From the NCBI RefSeq assembly GCF_030845195.1, contig NZ_CP132543.1, positions 3,303,501 to 3,367,500 of the forward strand: 64,000 nt of DNA, given 5' to 3'. The position numbers and the translations under genes were made by a program. The notes beneath the pieces were generated by a model, which saw only the letters and a list, made by a program, of their open reading frames with translations, was not told where the DNA came from and made no database searches. The first letter of the stretch is position 1. Each line of letters starts with the position of its first letter. This DNA is from Sanyastnella coralliicola. GTDB taxonomy: Bacteria; Bacteroidota; Bacteroidia; Flavobacteriales_D; Sanyastnellaceae. Positions 7,812 through 15,660 of this stretch are shown here, piece after piece.

Positions 7812-8642
7812 ATGAGTAAGAAGATCCTAGTACCTACTGATTTCACCAAAGTTGGTGACACAGCCCTAAACCACGCTATCACTGTTGGTAAAGCGATTGA
7901 CGCTGAAGTGAATGTGCTTCACGTTATCGAGAACAAGAAGTTCATTTCTGAGGCTCGCCTAAAGCTTGAAACGCTAGCTGACCGAGTGAAGCAAGAGAGT
8001 GGATTCGAGATCAACACGATCGTTCGTATCGGTAGCATCTTCGAAGACATTGACGATGTGGCGACAGAGATGGGTGCTAGCATGATTATCATGGGAACAC
8101 ACGGAATGAAAGGAATGCAATTCATTACTGGAAGCCGTGCCCTGCGTATCGTAACTGATTCTACTATTCCGTTCATCGTTGTTCAGGAGAAAGGCATCCG
8201 CGAAGGTGGTTACGACGACATCGTTGTGCCTTTGGACCTTCACAAGGAAACAAAGCAAAAGCTTTCGTTGGTAGCAGATATGGCGAAGTACTTCAACAGC
8301 CGCGTTCACCTCATCTCTCCAGGAGAAACGGATGAATTCCTTAAGAATCAACTCGACCGTAACATCACTTACGCCAAAGGTTTCCTTTCGGAGCGTGAGA
8401 TTGAGTTCGATGTAGAGATTAGTGAGTCAAAGAGCTCTGGATTTGCGAAGGCCGTTGTGAAATACGCTTCTTCGATTGATGCAGACTTGATTACGATCAT
8501 GAACTTCTACGAGAACAGTTTGATCAGCATCATCGGTGGTGGTTACGAGCAGCAGATGATCACAAATGAAGCGCAGATTCCAGTAATGTGTTTGAACCCG
8601 AAAGACAGCTATGTCATGAGTGGTTCAGTCTTCTCTGGATAA
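7812..8642 (+). CDS. Tandem universal stress protein (UspA family)
   Basis: 276 codons from ATG 7812; in-frame codons upstream of it belong to the promoter. Two UspA domains, residues ~1-145 and ~148-276. The first is well conserved (KKILVPTDFTKVGDTALNHAITVGKAI..., then MIIMGTHGMKGMQFITGSRALRIV with the nucleotide-binding G-x2-G-x9-G-S/T spacing). The second is more divergent. The protein is cytosolic and stress- or energy-responsive. Its stop abuts the stop of the convergent SpoIIE gene with no intervening base. The upstream region has unusual palindromic sites. Confidence 0.9.
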   Translation: MSKKILVPTDFTKVGDTALNHAITVGKAIDAEVNVLHVIENKKFISEARLKLETLADRVKQESGFEINTIVRIGSIFEDIDDVATEMGASMIIMGTHGMKGMQFITGSRALRIVTDSTIPFIVVQEKGIREGGYDDIVVPLDLHKETKQKLSLVADMAKYFNSRVHLISPGETDEFLKNQLDRNITYAKGFLSEREIEFDVEISESKSSGFAKAVVKYASSIDADLITIMNFYENSLISIIGGGYEQQMITNEAQIPVMCLNPKDSYVMSGSVFSG

Positions 8643-10424
8643 TCAGACGCGAATTCCGATTACCAAGATATCGTCTACTTGATCTAGACTCTTTTTCCAG
8701 CGAACGAATGTTTCGTTCAATTTCTGGTGCTGCACATCCATGGGCAGATCAGAGATAGATAAGAGGGTTTCTCTAAAGCGCTTCTTCAAGAACTTCTTGC
8801 CTCTATCTCCTCCGAATTGATCCACATATCCGTCAGAGAAGGCGTAGATCGCATCTCCTTTCTCCAGCTGAAATTTGTGGTTGGTGTACTCGCGTTCACC
8901 GAAGCGGAAGGAGCCAATGGAGAAGTTATCAGCCTTCAGTTGGATAATCTCTTTGTTTCGGATGATATACAATGGGTTGTATGCCCCTGCATATTCCAAC
9001 TCAAGACTTTCCATATCAATCGTCACCATGGCTAGGTCCATGCCGTCAGAGACGCCTGTTTCTGACTCTTCGCTGCGCAAGGCTTCGGCGGCAAGTCGGT
9101 TGAGGTTATTCAGAATTTGAGATGGCCGCGTGAACACCTTCGTTACCTGGTTGAGTACGTTGTGACCCACCAGACTCATGAAGGCTCCTGGCACCCCGTG
9201 TCCTGTACAGTCAACGGCGGCAAAGATGTTCTTCTTTCCAGTGGTCTTGAACCAGTAGAAGTCACCAGAAACGATATCCCTCGGACGATACATGACAAAG
9301 GAATCAGGGAACATATCCAAGACAAACTCTTTGGTTGGAAGGATGGCTTGCTGGAGGCGCTTCGCGTAGTTAATGGAGTCTGTGAGGTCTTTGTAAAGCT
9401 CAGTTACCCGCTCCTTCTGGCGTTCAATTTCTTCTTTTTGCTGCACCACTTCGTTGGTACGCTCCTCTACCTTTCGCTCGAGGTGGCGTTCACTGGCGGC
9501 AAGATCGTCGCGCATTTTCAGCAGCGCAAAGCCAAGCTCATCATCTTCAGAAAGTGGTGTATAGGTAGCTTCGAAGTTTCCAGAACCCACTTGGGCAGAG
9601 AACTCTCTTGTTTTCTTTAAGCCGTCCACGAGACGATTGACTGCGAAGGCCATTTGTCCTATTTCATCGGAAGTCACTTCAACGGTAGAGCGAGGGTAGA
9701 TCCCTTTACCGAGGTAGAGCAGTGTGCGCTTCAGTTCATTTACCGGACGAACAATGGAACGCGATACCAAGAAGGCAATGACTACTCCCACAATCAGAAT
9801 GAAGATGGAGATGTTTCCTGCGAGAAAGCGCAGACGATCGCCTAAAGCATCACTACGTTGCGTAGCACTGAGCAGATTGCTTCGCTGGGCTTGTAGTAGT
9901 CGATCAATTTGTCCTTTCGCTGAGCGTAACTCTGTATCAATTCCCTCATCTGGTAGGAGGAGGAACTCGATATCCATCCGGGTCATTTGATCTGCGTAGC
10001 TCTCAAAATCAGGGAGCTTGACCATGACTTGCTGGTACAAGATGAACAGTCGTTCCATGGTTGTATTGAGACTGTCTAAGACGAACTGCTCTTCATTGTT
10101 CCATTCTGTACTGAGTGAATCGAGGGTGCTTAGTTGACTTGGTATCTCTGTCCCAATGAGCGTGCGCATGTTGCGCTTTTCGAGCACATCGTCTCGCGAC
10201 TGCACGGTTCCCCAATAGCGGATGAGGAGTTCACTATAGCTGAGTTGGGTGGATAGTTCTTCAACAGCTTCGATCCCAGGAGCGTACACCTCGTTGATCT
10301 CGCGATTGATTGATCGCGATTCACTCAAGGTATTAGATGTCAAGAAGAATAGGACGCCCGTTACCACAACGAACATCCCAAAACCGACACCGATCTTCCA
10401 TGGGATAGTAAACCTGAAGTTCAT
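8643..10424 (-). CDS. Membrane-bound HAMP/SpoIIE-type serine phosphatase
   Basis: 593 codons. TM1 at residues ~12-30, a helical extracytoplasmic sensor (~31-200, no recognised family), TM2 at ~203-223, a HAMP linker, a coiled coil (~320-375), then a PP2C-like SpoIIE domain (~385-590). Phosphatase motifs: FYWFKTTGKKNIFAAVDCTGHGVPGAFMS with the metal-binding Asp/Gly, GMDLAMVTID and FSDGYVDQFGG. It should dephosphorylate a Ser/Thr-phosphorylated partner in response to an envelope signal. It is the last gene of an operon after a TPR-like lipoprotein-size protein and a YfiR-like protein; the TPR gene ends 5 bp before it. Confidence 0.9.
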   Translation of the reverse strand: MNFRFTIPWKIGVGFGMFVVVTGVLFFLTSNTLSESRSINREINEVYAPGIEAVEELSTQLSYSELLIRYWGTVQSRDDVLEKRNMRTLIGTEIPSQLSTLDSLSTEWNNEEQFVLDSLNTTMERLFILYQQVMVKLPDFESYADQMTRMDIEFLLLPDEGIDTELRSAKGQIDRLLQAQRSNLLSATQRSDALGDRLRFLAGNISIFILIVGVVIAFLVSRSIVRPVNELKRTLLYLGKGIYPRSTVEVTSDEIGQMAFAVNRLVDGLKKTREFSAQVGSGNFEATYTPLSEDDELGFALLKMRDDLAASERHLERKVEERTNEVVQQKEEIERQKERVTELYKDLTDSINYAKRLQQAILPTKEFVLDMFPDSFVMYRPRDIVSGDFYWFKTTGKKNIFAAVDCTGHGVPGAFMSLVGHNVLNQVTKVFTRPSQILNNLNRLAAEALRSEESETGVSDGMDLAMVTIDMESLELEYAGAYNPLYIIRNKEIIQLKADNFSIGSFRFGEREYTNHKFQLEKGDAIYAFSDGYVDQFGGDRGKKFLKKRFRETLLSISDLPMDVQHQKLNETFVRWKKSLDQVDDILVIGIRV

Positions 10425-10429
10425 GAAGG

Positions 10430-11350
10430 CTAGTCTTGCGGTTTACCGTCAGTGATTAACTTCTCTAGCTCTTCTTGGTAAGCCATGGCAGTCTCACGAT
10501 CACTTAGTGAGCGGTAGATTGCCATGAGTCCTTTAAGGGTATCTGCGTGTTCAGGCTGTGCCTCGTGTGCTGCAAGCATGAACGGCAGGGCTTGCTTAAA
10601 CAAGGCAACACATTCGTCCTGAATGCGAATTAATTCAAAGATTTCCGTGTTGTGATCGATCTTACGAATCTTGTAAACTCCTTTGTTGTAGTAGTTGACA
10701 GCCAGGTTGTAGTTCGCCTGAAAATCTTCAGGAGCCACCTCTAGGGCCATCTTGTAAAAGTCAACCATTTTATCAAAGTAGATCACTTTGGTACCGTCTT
10801 CCTTTTCGTAGAGAATACGGCAGGCCTTCCCCATGTTCTTATAGAACTCGAGGTCTTGTTCTTTGTGATCTTTCGCTGGTTCGATGTGAACGTACAGCTC
10901 CTTGTATCGCTGGTAGAATTGAAGCGGGAATTCAAGGTTCGACTCATTGAGCGATTTCGTCAACAGAACCGCATCATTGTAGTAGGTTAACGACAAGTAT
11001 TTGAGGGCGTTCACGTTGTTTTCACGGTATTCCCCCTTTCCATCGAGTTTCATGGAATGCAGAATGGCTTCCACCGCTACTTCGCGGTTTTCACTGAAGG
11101 GATTGCCTTTCTCAATCTGCTTAAAGATCTCTTTGAAAATGAATCCTTTCACGAACCAAGTGTAGGCTTGGTCTTTCTCTTCGCTCGATTGCAGGGCATC
11201 AAGAATCTGTGTTCTTGCCGCCATCAGATCTCCTGTTTGGTAAATCCGTACAGCCTCTTCGGTTTTTGGAGTTCCCTGTGCTAGGCTGAACAACGGAGCG
11301 ATGATCAGCAACAAGGCACCAAGGCGTTGAATCATTCGCTGACTGACCAT
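10430..11350 (-). CDS. Periplasmic TPR-like protein of the YfiR-SpoIIE operon
   Basis: 306 codons. N-terminal signal peptide (hydrophobic core ~9-22, cleavage near LAQG). The rest is helical, with TPR-like pairs, for example KMALEVAPEDFQANYNLAVNYYNKGVYKI and PFMLAAHEAQPEHADTLKGLMAIYRSL. No enzyme motif is seen. It overlaps the upstream YfiR gene by 19 bp and precedes the SpoIIE phosphatase by 5 bp, so it probably scaffolds or senses in the same envelope signalling chain. This is an inference from context. Confidence 0.7.
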   Translation of the reverse strand: MVSQRMIQRLGALLLIIAPLFSLAQGTPKTEEAVRIYQTGDLMAARTQILDALQSSEEKDQAYTWFVKGFIFKEIFKQIEKGNPFSENREVAVEAILHSMKLDGKGEYRENNVNALKYLSLTYYNDAVLLTKSLNESNLEFPLQFYQRYKELYVHIEPAKDHKEQDLEFYKNMGKACRILYEKEDGTKVIYFDKMVDFYKMALEVAPEDFQANYNLAVNYYNKGVYKIRKIDHNTEIFELIRIQDECVALFKQALPFMLAAHEAQPEHADTLKGLMAIYRSLSDRETAMAYQEELEKLITDGKPQD

Positions 11351-11865
11351 AGTATGATGGTTGAACCGAAGGTGATGCCCTTTTTCTGAGCTGCTTCGGA
11401 GTTAATAATGTATTTCGTTGCGTTGTCTACGACGACAAAACTGATGCAGGCACCACTGTTGATGAACGACTTGTCGTCGGCAACCACCAAAGTGGGGGCG
11501 TCTCCAACGGAGCTAATGACTTTCTTGAATTCACTCGACATGGCTCTATCGACATAGATCATGTGATAGAATTCATCAAAGTTGGCGCTGGTGATTTCTT
11601 CCACTTCCACTACCTGACTACCTACGGCGTGGGTCGCGAATTTGTTGAGGAAATTCTCGTACACGCTGCTATTGCCGAATATCCCAACCTTGAAGGGCCC
11701 TGTTTTGGCGTCTTCTGGCCAGTCATTCGAAGTAGCAAATTTGAAAAGGTAACTCGCTTTGAAAACCGCTACGGTATCATCGTCTTCAACCTGCGGATCA
11801 GTCTGGTCAGGACTTTGCAGCCAAACAGACAAGAGAGCTGCCATACCTAACCAAAAGAGTTTCAT
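11332..11865 (-). CDS. YfiR/HmsC-like protein (DUF4154)
   Basis: 177 codons with a signal peptide (MKLFWLGMAALLSVWLQS). Family pattern: VFKASYLFKFATSNDWPE near residue 33, FKVGIFGNSSVYENFLNKFA, and a C-terminal GACISFVVVDNATKYIINSEAAQKKGITFGSTI. In Pseudomonas, YfiR is a periplasmic repressor of a membrane diguanylate cyclase; here the neighbour is a HAMP-SpoIIE phosphatase, so it may instead control that protein. The promoter is at 11891-11898. First gene of the three-gene operon. Confidence 0.8.
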   Translation of the reverse strand: MKLFWLGMAALLSVWLQSPDQTDPQVEDDDTVAVFKASYLFKFATSNDWPEDAKTGPFKVGIFGNSSVYENFLNKFATHAVGSQVVEVEEITSANFDEFYHMIYVDRAMSSEFKKVISSVGDAPTLVVADDKSFINSGACISFVVVDNATKYIINSEAAQKKGITFGSTIILWSVSE

Positions 11866-11890
11866 ACGCGCAAAGTGTCGTCAGTAGGAT

Positions 11891-11898
11891 CAAATATA
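11891..11898 (-). promoter_or_regulatory. -7 box of the YfiR operon
   Basis: TATATTTG on the minus strand (full TAnnTTTG match), 25 nt before the ATG. It overlaps the T-run of the ferritin terminator directly upstream. Confidence 0.5.
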
Positions 11899-11930
11899 AA
11901 AAGCCCCAACCTTTGAAGGTCAGGGCTTTC
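11897..11930 (-). terminator. Terminator of the ferritin gene
   Basis: Minus-strand stem AAGCCC (11928-11923) with GGGCTT (11906-11901), with an inner ACCTT/AAGGT stem, then TTTTT. It lies 31 bp after the ferritin stop. Confidence 0.8.
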
Positions 11931-11960
11931 GGGTCTTTTTAAACGCTTAGATGTGGATAC

Positions 11961-12467
11961 TTACGCCTCTTCTTCAAGACTGTGCATCCCTTCAAGATCG
12001 CGGTCGAAGAGATAGAGCCCTCCTTTATCATTTCCGATCAAGCTCAACTTGTCTAGGATCGTGCGCGCTAGTGCTTCTTCCTCGATCTGCTCACTTACGT
12101 ACCACTGCATAAAGTTGTGCGTAGTGTAGTCTTTCTCAGACAAGCAGATATCAACAACATTGTTGATCTCAGCGGTTACTTTCGTTTCGTGTTCTAATAG
12201 GGATTCAAACACTTCTTGAATGCCACTCCATGATTTTGGCGGCTGCGCAAGCATTGGAATCTCGGCTTTTCCGCCGCGTTCGTTAACGAACTTCACCAAC
12301 TTCATCATGTGCATGCGCTCCTCATCAGAGTGCATGTACAGAAATGCTGCCGTTCCATTCAGTCCTTCAGTCTCTGCCCATGAAGCCATGGCGAGGTAGA
12401 CCTGAGATGACTCAGCCTCAATTTTGATTTGTTGATTTAGTGCGTCTTCAATCTTCTTTGCTAACAT
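11961..12467 (-). CDS. ftnA: Ferritin (bacterial, non-haem)
   Basis: 168 codons from ATG 12467, preceded by an A-rich AAAGGAAT; a longer frame to 12512 exists but the family N-terminus (MLAKKIEDALNQQIKIEAESSQVYLAMASWAE) fits this start. Four-helix ferritin with ferroxidase-site residues in ESSQVY and YMHSDEERMHMMKLVKF, and EQIEEEA in the last helix. It stores iron as a ferric core in a 24-mer and detoxifies Fe2+. Single-gene transcript with its own promoter and terminator. Confidence 0.93.
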   Translation of the reverse strand: MLAKKIEDALNQQIKIEAESSQVYLAMASWAETEGLNGTAAFLYMHSDEERMHMMKLVKFVNERGGKAEIPMLAQPPKSWSGIQEVFESLLEHETKVTAEINNVVDICLSEKDYTTHNFMQWYVSEQIEEEALARTILDKLSLIGNDKGGLYLFDRDLEGMHSLEEEA

Positions 12468-12516
12468 ATTCCTTTTGCTTGTTTGATATTTTAACAGCTG
12501 GATTTGCTGCATGTTT

Positions 12517-12524
12517 CAAAGCTA
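12517..12524 (-). promoter_or_regulatory. -7 box of ferritin
   Basis: TAGCTTTG on the minus strand (full TAnnTTTG match), with a TTG about 21 bp upstream; 49 nt before the ATG at 12467. Confidence 0.5.
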
Positions 12525-12575
12525 GTAAAAGCTGTCGAACGCGAACAATTCTAGAGGTCTTAACGCAGTATTTTT

Positions 12576-13580
12576 TCAATGTTCGGCAAGAATGAGCTTC
12601 TTTTCCCGCTGGCGCGGAATCGGATCGCCCACCATTGATGAGCTAGCCACATCACCGCCTTGAATAAGGGCCTCCAAGGCTTCTCGGTAGTGGGGGTACT
12701 TAAACTCGTACCCATGCTCCATGAGCCGTTGAGGGTAGACGTACCGACTCTTAAGTAGGAGTTCGGTTTCGGTACTTCGAATCCACGCACCGAACTCCAA
12801 AAGTCGCTTTCCAATGGGGAATGAAAAGGTGGCATTTTTCAGCTCTCTGACTATACACATGACTTCCTCATTCGTAGGATGGGTGGGTGCTGTGAGGTTG
12901 AACACGCCTTCCCATTCATCTTCATAGGCGTTGATCAAGGCATTCGCCAGGTCATCCTCGTGAATCCAGCTCATGCGTTGTTTGCCTGTTCCTACTTTAC
13001 CTCCAAGCCCCATTTTAGCTAGGCTTACCAATTCAGGCAATGCCCCACCGGCTTTTCCGAAAACTAAGCCCATTCTCAAGATCAGCTTCCGTGTTCCTGG
13101 AACTGGGATGTCATTGAACGTGGCTTCCCATTCCTTACAGACGTTCATGCTAAAATCATGGCCTATTCTGCCTTCGGCTTCTGTATGTGCTGTATCGTAT
13201 TCGTCGTCGTATATCGTGGCACTTGAGGCGTTCATCCAACACTTGGGAGGATGATCTGCGGCAATGACTGCGGCACCCAAGGCAAGCGTGCTCTTCACTC
13301 GACTTTGAAGAATCTCTGTTTTGTTCTTTTGATGGTACCTGCAGTTCACTGAACGTCCGGCAAGGTTGATGAGTAAGTCGGCACCGTCAATCTCCTTGAC
13401 CCATTTGCCCACATGTACTCCATCCCAACGTACCCAACGGATTCCATCCTGCGCTTCTTGTGGCTTTCGTGTCAGGACAACGATCTCTTCAAAGACGCTG
13501 CGAAGGCGCTCTACGAGCGAGTTTCCAAGGAAACCACTTCCTCCAGCGACCACCAATTTCTTATTTCCTTTACGTTTCAT
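12576..13580 (-). CDS. TIGR01777-type NAD(P)-dependent epimerase/SDR protein
   Basis: 334 codons. Extended-SDR Rossmann start VVAGGSGFLGNSLVERL (GxxGxxG), LINLAGRSVNCRYHQKNKTEILQSRV, and a DUF1731-like C-terminus (LLKSRYVYPQRLMEHGYEFKYPHYREALEAL), all typical of the YfcH/TIGR01777 family. Substrate unknown. Last gene of the GbsR operon, starting 36 bp after the membrane-protein stop. The intergenic space holds a near copy of the operator found before the regulator gene. Confidence 0.85.
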   Translation of the reverse strand: MKRKGNKKLVVAGGSGFLGNSLVERLRSVFEEIVVLTRKPQEAQDGIRWVRWDGVHVGKWVKEIDGADLLINLAGRSVNCRYHQKNKTEILQSRVKSTLALGAAVIAADHPPKCWMNASSATIYDDEYDTAHTEAEGRIGHDFSMNVCKEWEATFNDIPVPGTRKLILRMGLVFGKAGGALPELVSLAKMGLGGKVGTGKQRMSWIHEDDLANALINAYEDEWEGVFNLTAPTHPTNEEVMCIVRELKNATFSFPIGKRLLEFGAWIRSTETELLLKSRYVYPQRLMEHGYEFKYPHYREALEALIQGGDVASSSMVGDPIPRQREKKLILAEH

Positions 13581-13581
13581 C

Positions 13582-13608
13582 TTTTCAGTATTTTTTGAAA
13601 CTTCTAGT
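13582..13608. promoter_or_regulatory. Second copy of the GbsR-operon palindrome
   Basis: TTTTCAGTATTTTTTGAAA with further matching bases to 13608; about 23 of 27 positions agree with 14580-14606. It lies directly before the epimerase start codon, so a bound protein could block elongation or translation. Confidence 0.5.
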
Positions 13609-13616
13609 GAAAAAAA

Positions 13617-14015
13617 TTAGGCATCAATGATGTCTGCCAAATGCTCATCTACGTGCTCGAGTTTGTCGCTTTTCATTTTGTCTGTGATAAAAACAAAGAA
13701 AATCGCAAGTCCGATAGGGATACCAATGGCAGGAACCAAGAGCCAATCTGAATTGACACGGACCATTTCTACTAAGACATACCCTACTCCGAAATAGGCA
13801 ATAACAACGCCCCAGTAAACACTTAGCATCTGCTTGGTTGAAGACGAAATACGATTCCAAAAGCCAATGACGTACACGGCTCCTAGTATCAATTGAAGTC
13901 CGCCAACCACAAAACCCAATATTAATGGGATAAATAGAGTCACAGAAGTGAGCAACGCTGCACCCAGCAGAATCATCTGTAATGTGACCAATACTTTAAC
14001 TGCTTTCTTGTTCAT
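13617..14015 (-). CDS. Small four-helix membrane protein
   Basis: 132 codons. Four hydrophobic segments at about residues 7-24, 28-50, 62-84 and 90-110, then an acidic cytoplasmic-type tail (DKMKSDKLEHVDEHLADIIDA). I do not recognise the family. It lies between the GbsR-like regulator and the epimerase, in the same direction with short gaps (24 bp and 36 bp), so it is probably co-regulated. Confidence 0.7.
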   Translation of the reverse strand: MNKKAVKVLVTLQMILLGAALLTSVTLFIPLILGFVVGGLQLILGAVYVIGFWNRISSSTKQMLSVYWGVVIAYFGVGYVLVEMVRVNSDWLLVPAIGIPIGLAIFFVFITDKMKSDKLEHVDEHLADIIDA

Positions 14016-14039
14016 AGCGATCAGTTTATGGTGTGTATT

Positions 14040-14552
14040 TTATCGTTTCATGATTTTCGTGAGAAGCCCGGTGAACCATCGTTCATCCGCGCGATCGAGT
14101 CGATCGAAGATGCGGTCTACCCTTCCAGTAAAGTTTTCGAGTTCGGTCATTTGCTTCTTGAAGGCCTCCAACTCAGCCTTATCAGCTTGCTTGTCTTCAA
14201 TGTCCTTCATCTGATCAATAACCTTGAGGATCGGCTGCAATTCACGCTTGCGTCGCTCACTGGCAATGCGCGTGGCGATCTTCCACATGTCTTTTTCTGC
14301 CTGGAAGAATTCACGACGCTCACCGAGCTTATGGATCTTTTCTACCAACCCCCAATCGATCAATGCGCGTAGGTTCATGTTGGCATTTCCGCGTGAGATA
14401 TTCAGTTGTTCCATCACCTCGTCTGCAGATAGTGGATCATTGCTCACCATCAATAAGGCGTGTACTTGAGCCATGGTCTTACTTACCCCCCAGTTAGAGC
14501 CCAGGGCACCCCATGACATGATGAATTGTTCTTTCGCTTCTTTGAGTTCCAT
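14040..14552 (-). CDS. GbsR/MarR-family transcriptional regulator
   Basis: 170 codons from ATG 14552. Winged helix typical of GbsR: SWGALGSNWGVSKTMAQVHALLMVSNDPLSADEVMEQLNISRGNANMNLRALIDWGLV, then a helical C-terminal half that should dimerise. First gene of an operon with a membrane protein and an epimerase. A strong promoter (ATTG-N19-TATCTTTG) lies just upstream, with a palindrome over its -33 element, so auto-repression is likely. The ATG is 4 nt after the -7 box, suggesting a leaderless mRNA. Confidence 0.88.
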   Translation of the reverse strand: MELKEAKEQFIMSWGALGSNWGVSKTMAQVHALLMVSNDPLSADEVMEQLNISRGNANMNLRALIDWGLVEKIHKLGERREFFQAEKDMWKIATRIASERRKRELQPILKVIDQMKDIEDKQADKAELEAFKKQMTELENFTGRVDRIFDRLDRADERWFTGLLTKIMKR

Positions 14553-14556
14553 GACC

Positions 14557-14587
14557 CAAAGATACAAAACAATTCTAATCTTTCAAT
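14557..14587 (-). promoter_or_regulatory. Promoter of the GbsR-type operon
   Basis: Minus strand ATTG (14587-14584), exact 19-bp spacer, TATCTTTG (14564-14557): a model Bacteroidota promoter. The ATG follows 4 nt later. Confidence 0.7.
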
Positions 14588-14606
14588 ATTTTTTGAAAGT
14601 TCTATT
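14580..14606. promoter_or_regulatory. Putative operator of the GbsR-type regulator
   Basis: Inverted repeat CTTTCAA-TATTTT-TTGAAAG (14580-14599), overlapping the -33 element. A near copy is at 13582-13608 in the same operon, which supports recognition by the operon's own regulator. Confidence 0.6.
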
Positions 14607-15660
14607 ACTTAAATCGATTGAGATCGGTTTCTGGATGCAATGGCGTCCCTTCAAAGATGTGATTCAGTAACTCTCCCGCCAATAATGGTGCGATTAACAC
14701 ACCTCGTGTACCTAGTCCGTTGAATGACCATATTTGTGGTTCCAGCTCACCTAAAAGTGGTCTGCGGTCTTTGACGGTCGGTCGTAATCCCACCTTATGC
14801 TCCACTACAGACACCTCGGCATCGAGCATGAGTTGAACCTTCTCCAATAGCATCTCACGTACCTCATCAGACTTTTCTAGATCGTCTTGACGCCAATCAT
14901 AGCTTGCACCGAGTTTGTACCCCCCTCCTTCATAGGGCAAGAGCCATTTTCCGTTGTTTGCGGTGATGTCACGCTGAAAGTCTTTCACGTTGACATCAAG
15001 CACCTCGCCCTTATTGGTCTGAAGTGGCAGATCTTGATACCACGAGAGATTACGAGCACTCGTCCCCATGGCGATGATGAGGTGATCGGCTTGCCAATCT
15101 TTGTAGACTACACCAGCAGTAATCCCTTTTTCCGGCGTCCGGCGTCCGGCGTCCGTTTTTAGATACTCTGGGTCAAACTCCTCTTCTAGGAGTCGCGATT
15201 CCGCGCTAGCGAAATCACGAACCGATTTTAGAAAACGAGGAAGATGCAGATACCCAGCTTGATCAACCAATCCCGCACCGTGCGGAGCCTTAATACGATT
15301 TGGAAGTTCATTTACCGCTTTAATCCAGGGCATGCCCTCGGTCACTCGCTTCGCCCATAAGTCAGCGTACTCTTGATTCGGGAAGACACGCATCACCGGG
15401 CGATCAAAGTAGAATTGGCTTTCAAGAGACTTCTCCCAGGCAGGATACTTGGTTTGAAGCGCCTCCATGCATTCTTGATCACGCCAAACGGAAATGATCT
15501 TACGGAAGCTCACCGGATTCCACATACCGGCAGCAACCATTGAGGCACTCAACTTCCAGCCATTGTCGATGATACCGACAGACAGCCCTCGGGATTGCGC
15601 TTCACACGCCAACACAGATCCTGCCAGACCTTGTCCGACAATGATCAGGTCAAACCTCAT
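14605..15660 (-). CDS. FAD-dependent amine oxidase (DAO/ThiO-like)
   Basis: 351 codons. N-terminal dinucleotide fold [28 protein letters not shown] (GxGxxG then acidic residue) and C-terminal [16 protein letters not shown] and [17 protein letters not shown] match the D-amino-acid/glycine oxidase superfamily. The substrate is unknown; its position after kbl suggests glycine or a related amine. Its ATG overlaps the kbl stop by 4 bp (translational coupling). A 7-bp tandem repeat at 15132-15155 encodes a hydrophilic insert (DAGRRTPEK) near residue 172; a change of one unit would shift the frame. Confidence 0.8.
   Translation of the reverse strand: MRFDLIIVGQGLAGSVLACEAQSRGLSVGIIDNGWKLSASMVAAGMWNPVSFRKIISVWRDQECMEALQTKYPAWEKSLESQFYFDRPVMRVFPNQEYADLWAKRVTEGMPWIKAVNELPNRIKAPHGAGLVDQAGYLHLPRFLKSVRDFASAESRLLEEEFDPEYLKTDAGRRTPEKGITAGVVYKDWQADHLIIAMGTSARNLSWYQDLPLQTNKGEVLDVNVKDFQRDITANNGKWLLPYEGGGYKLGASYDWRQDDLEKSDEVREMLLEKVQLMLDAEVSVVEHKVGLRPTVKDRRPLLGELEPQIWSFNGLGTRGVLIAPLLAGELLNHIFEGTPLHPETDLNRFK
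15132..15155. repeat. 7-bp tandem repeat CCGGCGT x 3.4 inside the FAD oxidase gene
   Basis: Three perfect CCGGCGT units plus CCG. Seven is not a multiple of three, so the peptide reads through three frames and unit gain or loss would disrupt the gene. Confidence 0.85.
15199..15212 (-). repeat. TCGCTAnCGCGGAA motif (exact)
   Basis: Inside the FAD oxidase gene, co-oriented with it, read as FASAE. Confidence 0.8.
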
